Positions 56,104 to 64,000 of a stretch of 64,000 nt of DNA are shown here, one piece after another. The stretch's first letter is position 1. The number at the start of each line of letters is the position of its first letter. The DNA is taken from the NCBI GenBank assembly GCA_011317545.1, contig WUJK01000006.1, positions 1,178,001-1,242,000 of the forward strand, in the 5' to 3' direction. A program made the translations under genes and the position numbers. The DNA comes from Coniella vitis (lineage: Eukaryota; Ascomycota; Sordariomycetes; Diaporthales; Schizoparmaceae). Under the pieces are notes generated by a model. That model saw only the letters and a program-made list of their open reading frames with translations, did no database searches and had not been told where the DNA came from.

Positions 56104-57447
56104 GTCCACGACTCTCACTCCATCTGAAGCGCGTCACAGGTAGGCGAGAAGTCCGCAAGTCCATACTGTAGGGCTGATGTTCATCCTCTTGTCCTCAGCA
56201 CTATGTAGCAGGCCTTTCCACATCCCGCGCAATGAAGGCGTCTTCGAACGCACAGAAGCCCCTCTTTTCCTTTCTACAGAAGTGGGATCATGCAGAAGGC
56301 TAGTTCCTATTGGATGTTGGCAACACTGGAGCACATGTTGTTGATGAGTTGGCAATTGACCTATCACGGAGCACCTGCCCGAGTGAGGCATGTACGGGAT
56401 AGTCCGATCGCTGGTGCCGGCCATGGCAAGGTATGTGTGCGTGGCCAATGCCATTGCCTTCTGCCGTGGGTATCGAATGTAGAGACATCTCAGCAACTTG
56501 ATTGTCGTAGGGCGCCAGCGCGAGCTCCAAGCAACTATATTAGTGAGTGCATGGGAGAACTGGGTCATGGTATTGCTCTCGAGTCAGACACTGATGTTGG
56601 ACACGGTGAGACACGAGACTCTTGCGACTGGGCAGGGTAGCGGTGAAGGCCGGGCACAGGACAGACAGGACCAGCCTTCAAGGTCAGAACCGGACTGCAA
56701 GAGGCAAGCGAAATCGATCAAGTGACGACCTAATGCGAGGTGTGATAGCAGTTCCACGGTCTTGTTCCCTAGCTTTGCTGTTCATGACGCTATTCCCTTG
56801 CAGAGCCGCGAGCCGCGAGCTACCAAAGCATCTAAGGTATTCGGTTGGTGCGCGCGTGCCGTTGGAGGCCAGCACCTTTGTGGCATTGAACAAACGTGAT
56901 CCAACAGGAATGCGCCGGACAGAGCATTGAGTCGAAGCAAAGGCAGCATCAAGTGCTGCCAACGCATCACCCCCGGGCGAGCGTCCCCGCTCGCGGATCG
57001 CCGGGGCATCTCGCATAGAGCTTCGGTCTACCCCGTCTGGGTTGGATGCTGCTGACGATAGCGAGTGCGCTGTGAAGAAGGCAGTCGTGAAAGCCAACCG
57101 ATGTGATATATTGGATCGCATGCTAGCCTCGAGAATGGCCAGGTAGGCTGGGTGAGAGAGAATGGGGTCGATCGGGAGTCAGGCACCATTACCCGCCATG
57201 GTGACAATAGGCACAACACAACACGTGTGCTCTTAGGCACACAGAACCGAGACGATGGTGTGGTGTGCTGGAAAAAGAATACGCAATACTGAAGACAAGC
57301 TCGAGAAAGAAACAAGTTACCCAAGCAACCAGGCTACATACATAAGTACCTAGGCTTGCTAGTAACCTTTGGAAGGTCCCACTGCTGCTAGACCACGTTG
57401 CGGCCCTCCACCTCCACCCCTGCGCCTGCCTTCCCCTGCTGGAGACC

Positions 57448-57480
57448 GCTAGCACGCTAGGGTATGCTAGGACACGCTAG
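57448..57480. repeat. Four spaced GCTAG units
   Basis: CGCTAG/TGCTAG recurs at 57448, 57455, 57465 and 57475, giving 7-10 base spacing. It looks like a small degenerate tandem repeat of unknown meaning. Confidence 0.6.
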
Positions 57481-58083
57481 GCCCCGTCGCCCATCTGACA
57501 CCTGCAGGGATCCAGGATAGAGGGGGTTGGAGGGGTGGGTTGGGGGGGGGGGCAGTTCATCCGTTGACAGGGAAGGCAGCTCTCACTCACCACACTATTG
57601 GTATTGCTGCAGCGTCCCTCCTCTATACGACTCCATTTCCAATAGATACTCGCTCTTGACCGCCAGAGTTGCACAGAGCTTTTTCCTTTCTCATCTTGAC
57701 TACTGTTTACCAGAGCCCCAGAACCAGATGCCTGCGCGCCCTGCTGCTCGTCCGTGCTGCATCCAACCTTAGCCTGCTAGGCTTATGAGCTTTTTGCTCC
57801 TTCTCCCCAGCCTTCTTTCTTAGCTTCGTTTTTGTGCCGGGCGATCAGGCGAACGTGTCGGCGGTTGTCCTCCATGGTCGACCCAATCTGCTGGTGACGG
57901 CAAAGGAAACAACGATCCTCGGAGCAACTACCACCTAGAGACGCAAGAGGCATCCAAGATCCGGTTCTTGTAATTCACAGATACTGTTGTGCTAGAAAGC
58001 CAAGGTCGCATGGCCGTTCGATGCAAGCTGGTCACTCTGCACCTGCCCGTGGCCTCAAACCCAACCTCAACAGTTGGGCGCCA

Positions 58084-58103
58084 GCGAACGCGTTTGCGTT
58101 CGC
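58084..58103. repeat. Perfect 8-bp inverted repeat with GTTT loop
   Basis: GCGAACGC and GCGTTCGC flank a four-base loop, about 250 bp before the kinase-like start codon. Confidence 0.75.
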
Positions 58104-58175
58104 AGGCCGACCAACAGAGGACGCTTCTCCGTGAAGTTTGAGACGCCCTTGACGCAACTCGGCTGTAACGTTCGT

Positions 58176-58202
58176 CTGGCCGGCGACCGCTCGGCCGGCC
58201 AG
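58176..58202. repeat. Perfect 9-bp inverted repeat, very GC-rich
   Basis: CTGGCCGGC and GCCGGCCAG flank a nine-base spacer, about 150 bp before the kinase-like start codon. It could form a stable hairpin in the transcript or bind a dimeric factor. Confidence 0.75.
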
Positions 58203-58351
58203 CCAGGCGCCAAATGTGTGCGTCCTCTCACGAGTCTACATGCATTTTAGCACGTACAGTACTGCACAATACTACCACGAATTAGTTTTCGACATTGCTG
58301 CCTCGACACTTTGCCGCATTCTCTTCGGATTCCCAACCACGACGACTCATC

Positions 58352-61202
58352 ATGGCTCAGATTGAAACCGGACAGCTTGACGTGGCTGCGGCCACGGCTA
58401 CTGGCTCGCAGACTACGCAGCAGAGCCTATGGCGGAGACTATTGGGACAAGGAAACGGCGCCCCGACTGATGAGAAAGGTCCGGGTGGGAATGGATATCA
58501 GAAGAGCGAAGAAGATTTCCGTCCTGGACTAATTCGCAGGGTCTCTAGAAAGGTGGTTCCTGGCCTTCCTAGGACCCAGACATTCAAAAGGCAACAGGCC
58601 GAGGTCCGCAACAATCTAGAACCAGTCGAACCTACACCAGCGGAGAGACGGGCGGTCTCGATGGACCGACGAATGCACAACTCGCAAACTGCTACGGGCC
58701 CTCCCGCAAACCCTCGGTCAAGCGCACCTGAATTTGACAGAAATAATCTCTTCAGCTCGACAATCCCTGTACCTTCAATTCAAGGCAGCGTGTACGAGGA
58801 GAAAATACTTGATGGGATTGGCGACTTAGACATACGAGAGAGCGTGATAGAAGAGTTCCCACAGCCGTTTGAGGTTGACGCATACGACGATACCGCATCT
58901 ATGACTACCTCCCAGTACGACAACATAATACATGATGAGCTTGAAAGGATTTGGATCCTTAATCTCTCGATGCATTTCAGGGACAGGTCAAAAAGAGAAA
59001 AGTTCTTTGTCACTTACCGCGAGAAAGAATCTCACTGGCGGAGAGTGACAATTTCATTGGATTACCGCGGCGCGCCTGATGGCTCACTTGAGATGGAACT
59101 ATCGCACACCAAATTCCAGAGGGATAAGAGCGCCAAGATCTACGAGGCCATTCGAGAAAGTCTTGCGGATATACAATTCTACGACACGGTCACCAATTTG
59201 AAGCTGCAGACTACGGACGGCAGATTGCATGTGCATGTGGTGGAAGATGTTAATGTTCGTTCTCAAGTCTCATGCCACCTCTTCCTGGCCGTCAAGCCGG
59301 AATGTCATATCAAATACTGACAGCACTCTTCAACAGGAGATCATCCCATATCCCACGGCTCGCATGGTCCAACATATGAGATGCAGGCGAGTCAAGGAAA
59401 GCGAGATTGAATTTGAGGCACACATGTCCGGATTCGTGTACAAAATCAGAGTGAGCGGGTCAACGTTGATAAAGAAGGAGATACCCGGCCCAGACTCGGT
59501 TGACGAGTTTCTTTACGAAATCAATGCTCTCAGTCAGCTGAGCAATTCGCAGAACGTCATTAATTTCTACGGTATCATAGTAGACGACCAAGGAGAATAT
59601 GTCAAGGGCCTTCTCATCAGCTACGCAGAACAAGGCGCTTTGATTGATGTCATCTACGACCACAACCATAGTTTGCCATGGCCTCGCCGAGAGAAATGGG
59701 CACGGCAGATTGTGGAGGGCTTGTCTGAGATTCACGAAGCTGGTTTTGTCCAGGGCGATTTTACACTTTCCAACATTGTTGTCGATCACAACGACAACGC
59801 CAAGATAATAGACATCAACCGGCGAGGATGCCCAGTCGGATGGGAGCCTCCGGAGGCGACCCCGTTAATTGAGAGCAATCAGCGCATCTCAATGTATATT
59901 GGCGTCAAATCAGATCTATTCCAGTTGGGCATGGTCTTGTGGGCGCTAGCAGAGCAAGAGGACGAGCCAGAGGCTCAAGGACGACCACTGATGCTGAATG
60001 AAGAACTAGATGTCCCGCATTGGTACAAAGCAGTTGTCAGACTCTGCTTAGCCGAGAATCCACAGCATCGGTTATCTGCGACTGAACTACTGCGGATCTT
60101 TCCTCATCGAGAAACCGGCTCAGAAATCGCGTATGCGCATCGGCGATCGACGTCTGTGGACGACGTCTTTGCGGTCCAAGACTTTCTTATTGACGAGGGG
60201 GATGTCGGCAACGTCCCGGCGATCAAGACGGTGTCAGCACCCTCAGATTGGGACTATGGCAACCACTACAGCCATACAAACACTGATGCAGTCTCGAACT
60301 ACTCAGAAGAGCCATACTATTACCCAGCCAGAGGGCGGTCACCACCCAGTCCCCTGCGAAGTGATTTGGGAGCCTACCAGCCACGTTGGACTCATCAACA
60401 TACGTTTTGGGCGGAGCAAAGCGAACCAAGTCCTGTCAAGGCCATGTCGCCTTCAGGGTCTCGTCTTGGCTCAAAGCAGGTACCTGTGAATGGTCAAGAA
60501 CCAATCGTAGCATCAGACGCTGAGGCAGTGCCCCCTGATGCTCCGCTCGGAGCGCAGGATGATTCGAAACCTAGATCCGCAAGTGATGAATTAGCCGACC
60601 TGGAGCTATCGATATCAACGACCGAGACACCACATGATCACGCTGCACAAGCCACGGAAGAACCGACAGAACAACCAAACGAGGGGGAGGGCACGCATGT
60701 AGTTGTGGCCCCGGCTGCCGAGGTTGACACCCAAGAGAACATGGGCCCACAGGACAGCAAAGCCACACCACGGAGTTTTGGAAACGGAGTCCGGAATTTC
60801 TTTTCTTTAGCATCACCTTCCAATAAAAACGACAGCAACAACAATACCACTACCAGTACCAAAAAGCAAACAACACAAAATCCTCTTTTTCAAGAGGCGG
60901 GGATCACAGAACCCGCAGCCCCGGGGACTATCGCTCTGGTCCCGCGCGCGGCAAAACTACAGAAACCAAAGAGCGCAAGCACGATCGTGGATACAAGACA
61001 AGGTTGGGAGGTTGAAAGGGTCGACAGCGCAATCGAGATGAATTCTTCGTCTGTCTCACTGCCTGAGCTATGGCCCGAGACCAGACTGGCAGAGGATATT
61101 CTCTGCTTGGGTGCTGGTCATGAGTTATCTGGCAATGGCGTCATGAGGCACGGTAAAGCCGCCGTTGCTGTCATTACAGAGGCCGACTTGTGGAGCGCGT
61201 AG
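58352..61202 (+). CDS. Atypical protein kinase-like protein with unknown N-terminal domain
   Basis: Two exons, 58352-59254 and 59337-61202, with an 82-bp intron, encode 922 residues. The splice joins HVVEDVN to EIIPYPT. Residues 1-180 are mostly disordered. About 195-310 form a compact-looking region (ELERIWILNLSMHFRDRSKREKFFV onward) that I do not recognise. A kinase domain spans about 325-595. It keeps a candidate Lys347/348 (STLIKKE), the partner Glu362, catalytic-loop Asp442 and Asn447 (QGDFTLSNI in place of HRDxxxxN), and Asp460, but DFG reads DIN, and APE reads PPE. The Gly-rich loop is not evident. With Asp, Asn and Asp retained it may be active; otherwise it is a pseudokinase. The C-terminal 330 residues are acidic and disordered, with Asn/Thr runs. 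The TRP-type tail and targeting signals are absent, which suggests cytosolic or nuclear signalling. Confidence 0.77.
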
Positions 61203-62357
61203 GAAGAAGGAGGAGAATGATGCTCACAAGGACGTGACGGAGTGGCGCCATTTCAATCAACCTCAAGTCCCGTTTTTCTTTTCCTTTTTTCCTGTCGCTT
61301 GCTCTGATTCTGTCTCTCTCGTGTTCTTTGATCTGCTGCATATTTCGTTATTTTTTTTATGGTACTTGCTGATGTTCAGGTTTCTGTTTGTATTTCTGAC
61401 TCCGTTTGGACTTATTCTTGCTATTTTTTTTCTTGGCAAACTGATCGGAATAAAACAGAGGGCCGTGTGCGTGATTTGGCCTGGCATTTGGTTTCGGATG
61501 AGGGGTGAGGTGCGTGAGTTGGGAGTACCCAGCAGAACCAACGGTCGTGTGTATAGCATCTCGGGAGTTGTAGGCGCCGGCGACGGTCTTTGTCATGTCA
61601 ATTGCTTGCTATCTTGGCTTATTGCTTTACTGTCGCGCAAATATCTCGTGTTTGCTACTCATCTGCCGCCTCGAGCTATAAAACAGAAGCACAATGGTCC
61701 TCTACTGCTACGCTAACGAAATAAGTCCAATCCCCACGCTGAAGGCTTTTCTAATCCTTTGCGAGATTCGGAATACACTGAGGCCTGTTTGCGTTCTATC
61801 ACCCTACTCAAGTGACCATTGAGCTTTGTCACGGGCAGAGACATTGGCTATTATACTTTTGTACAGCCATGTTTCAAATATCCATCTTTTGCTCCATTGG
61901 ATGCGGCGATTTTCGAAATATGACAATTGGAACTGCAGCAGCCTGCATACTAAGTTGTATGATAACACAGTGATAAGTTCCATAAGGTTTGTCTTGTCAT
62001 ATGTGTTTTTTTTTTTTTGGACAAGCCGAGGCTGGTTAGGTGTGGTCGTTGGGGACCGAGCCCAATTCTGGCTTCCTGCAACTCACAGCAGGAAGCCTGG
62101 CAAGCAGCCGAGGAGGATGTCTCTCCCAACAACGCTTGTTGCTTCTCTCTTACCAATCTAGTGTGGCTGGCAATCTGGGTCGTTTGCCACTGTTGATCTG
62201 CCTACTTTCCCAGCGTCTCTTGCCACTTCTGGATCAAGGCTATTCCGGATTATTGTGCGGGCGATCGTGGAGAAGGTGCCCACAGATATGTGGCGACGGA
62301 GAAGAGCGTGCGTTCCAGCTCATAGTACTAGTACTCTGCTACTTCTCCTATATTATG

Positions 62358-63918
62358 TACTATGTAGTATATGGTATGGTACCTCTTGCGGAACATGGAG
62401 TCTCACGGTCAAGGCCTAGAGACGTTGTACTCGGTGAGTACCTTTTGGAAAGTGGTGGTCTTTTGGGGGGGGGGGCTTAGCGGCAGCCCACGTGCGCGAC
62501 GGCCCAGGGCCTTAGGGCACAGCAACAGCATCCCGCGCCAGTCTTGGTATCAAGGGCAGCTCTTAGGCCAGGAACTAGCGTTGTTTTTTCCCCGAAAAGT
62601 CAAAGTCGCGTCAAAGGATACTATGGTATCCAACCGAACTTTGAAGCTGTGACGACCGAGCAATCTCTGGCCAACATCGGTGCAAGAGGTATCATAGTAC
62701 ATTGATGGTATCGCAGCCTTGCCGGCGTACACCGGATCCAGCAGCCCAGTTCTGGCTTTTCTTGCTCATGGCATCGTAGCATGCAAGTGGGGTGGTGCGA
62801 GATCCCCAGGATTGCTAAAGTACTTTGAGGAGGGGGACGCGTCCGGGTATGCAGGTACGCAAGGGACCGTAGCACAGTGCAACCGGGACCGACGAACTGC
62901 TGGCCAATCACAGGCCGCCCAACAATTAAAAGAATAACCGTTGGGGATAGAGGCCAGGCCCTTGCTCTGCGCAGTCCAGCCTGCCGTTGCTAGCCATTTG
63001 CTCTCAAGCGACAGCCCATGTGACGTCCATTTTGAAATGGATGTGGACGATGATGGCATGATGAATTGACTTTTCCCGAGCATTCAGGTGTTGTTGGAGC
63101 GTGTCTATGGTGCGTTGTTTGACGAGTCATCAAGACAACAACAAAAAGTGTGAGCTGGGCCAGCCTTAAGCACGTACAAATATACATGTGTACATGGTAC
63201 CGGTCAAGCAAAAGTAAATACCGAGAGGTGCACAACGTACATAGTATACTATAAGTATGCTATGAGTACTCATGTATAGTGGATAGGCAGGTAAGTACAT
63301 GGTATGGAGTACAGTGTAATAGTATACAAAATAGCAAGGCTGTGAGAGTCGAACTGACGGCCAGATTCCACATAGAGATGAAGCAGAAACCTGCTCCCTC
63401 TTTTGCCACAACAAGGCTCGAGCTGGCCGACCTTGGAGATCCAAGGAAGTCAACCTCTGGGAATTCCTTATTAGCAACTTGGCGACGCATATTACAGCAT
63501 GCTACTATGTACATACTAGGTAGGTAGTGGTAAGCTGCGGGTAAGCGCAGCTTTTTCCTGGTAGCCCACCAGGCCCGCGCGCCTCCTTCCCTTCCCGCCC
63601 TTGACGGCTCGGCCAGGAGATGACCTGTTCGTAGTGTGTACTGTGTAGAGGCAGAGGCAGAGGCAGAGGCAGAGGCAGACATGTATCACGTACTCTGTAA
63701 TTCTAGCTTGTTATCAGCAGGCAGCATAGCGCACTCTGCGTTTTGACGCTTTTCACCAGCACACAGCAGGACCAGCAGCAGCACCTTCCTCCAGTGCCGG
63801 CGGCTCTTTCCGTTTGATCAAAGTTATGGTAGTAGCACAGAGATCCACACAGATGAGGCGACAGGAAGCTGGCAAGAGTCTCGCAGCGCTTCTGCCAGCC
63901 TCTCTCACGTACTATGTA
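62358..63918. repeat. Four TACATAGTA-motif copies
   Basis: TACTATGTA occurs at 62358-62366, 63503-63511 and 63910-63918, and TACATAGTA at 63238-63246. Contexts such as ATGTACTATGTAGTAT and CGTACTATGTACTATACG show extended near-palindromic structure. Confidence 0.6.
63648..63680. repeat. (GGCAGA)n hexamer repeat
   Basis: At least five tandem GGCAGA units in the gene-free right end. Confidence 0.9.
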
Positions 63919-64000
63919 CTATACGTAGCATGTGATAGTAGTAGATCATCGGCTGCTGTTGAGCGGGGGGTGCCATCCTCGGGCCACACGCCCACTACTC

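Larger units (their letters stand above)
53635..58351. other. Large gene-free region
   Basis: About 4.7 kb with no supported gene. Many short frames overlap on both strands (for example 56684-57121 minus) but show no domain or codon pattern. It contains TACTATGTA at 55030, 55864 and 56095, four spaced GCTAG units at 57448-57480, a G10 run near 57543, and two perfect inverted repeats at 58084-58103 and 58176-58202 just before the kinase-like gene. Confidence 0.55.
61203..64000. other. Gene-free right end
   Basis: About 2.8 kb without a supported gene. A T/C-rich 3' flank of the kinase-like gene is followed by a T13-type run near 62007, a G10 run near 62464, four TACATAGTA copies (62358, 63238, 63503, 63910) and a GGCAGA hexamer repeat (about 63648-63680). 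Near 62614 a one-base relative of the motif sits in an inverted repeat (GGATAC..GTATCC). Confidence 0.55.

Noticed and set aside
56684..57121. 145-codon minus-strand frame in the 53.6-58.3 kb spacer
   Set aside because: No family resemblance and several overlapping frames of similar length on both strands.
21400..63522. CTAGGTA motif, often near TACATAGTA copies
   Set aside because: About nine copies counted against about eight expected for a 7-mer, so there is no real enrichment.

Overview
The window is nuclear DNA from a filamentous ascomycete (Pezizomycotina). Most genes carry short introns of about 54-150 bp with GT..AG (once GC..AG) ends. Intergenic DNA is long and rich in microsatellites. 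The gene content is typically fungal: a LYC1 acetyltransferase, an ankyrin/CorA-like fusion, a Yvc1-type TRP channel, RRG7, PIM1, and Hsp31 and Mid2-like proteins. I cannot fix the class from sequence alone. No rRNA, convincing tRNA, CRISPR array or intact transposon was seen. Nineteen protein genes are supported, one of them cut by the left edge.

Layout. 1-10.6 kb: CCT1 3' end, LYC1-type lysine acetyltransferase, an XPF-like/Zip2-SHOC1-like candidate, a WRAP53/Swt21-type WD40 protein (minus) and a PQ-loop membrane protein. 12-20 kb: an R3H protein, an Hsp31/DJ-1 protein (minus) and an 1103-residue ankyrin-CorA-like protein. 20-28 kb: two long low-complexity spacers around one Mid2-like cell-surface protein. 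28-34.6 kb: an uncharacterised polytopic membrane protein followed by a Yvc1-type TRP channel. 36-45 kb: an eight-exon multi-KH RNA-binding protein and a 936-residue disordered protein (both minus). 45.6-53.6 kb: a compact housekeeping block of SDT1-type pyrimidine 5'-nucleotidase, MED21 (minus), RRG7, a small conserved-looking protein (minus) and mitochondrial Lon (PIM1). 53.6-64 kb: a large empty spacer, an unusual protein-kinase-like gene, and a gene-free right end.

The genes do not form a single pathway or an obvious metabolite cluster. Functional links are loose: RRG7 and PIM1 are both mitochondrial, and the membrane protein, TRP channel and CorA-like protein concern membranes or ions.

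The strongest unexplained signal is not a gene. The 9-mer TACATAGTA (or its complement TACTATGTA) occurs at least 22 times by my manual count, against about 0.5 expected. Every copy is intergenic except one inside an intron. Copies cluster in the long spacers, and a dense group at 21.4-22.3 kb lies beside a G-quadruplex-like tract. Gene models below were built by hand from reading frames, splice consensus and recalled family motifs. No database search was possible.
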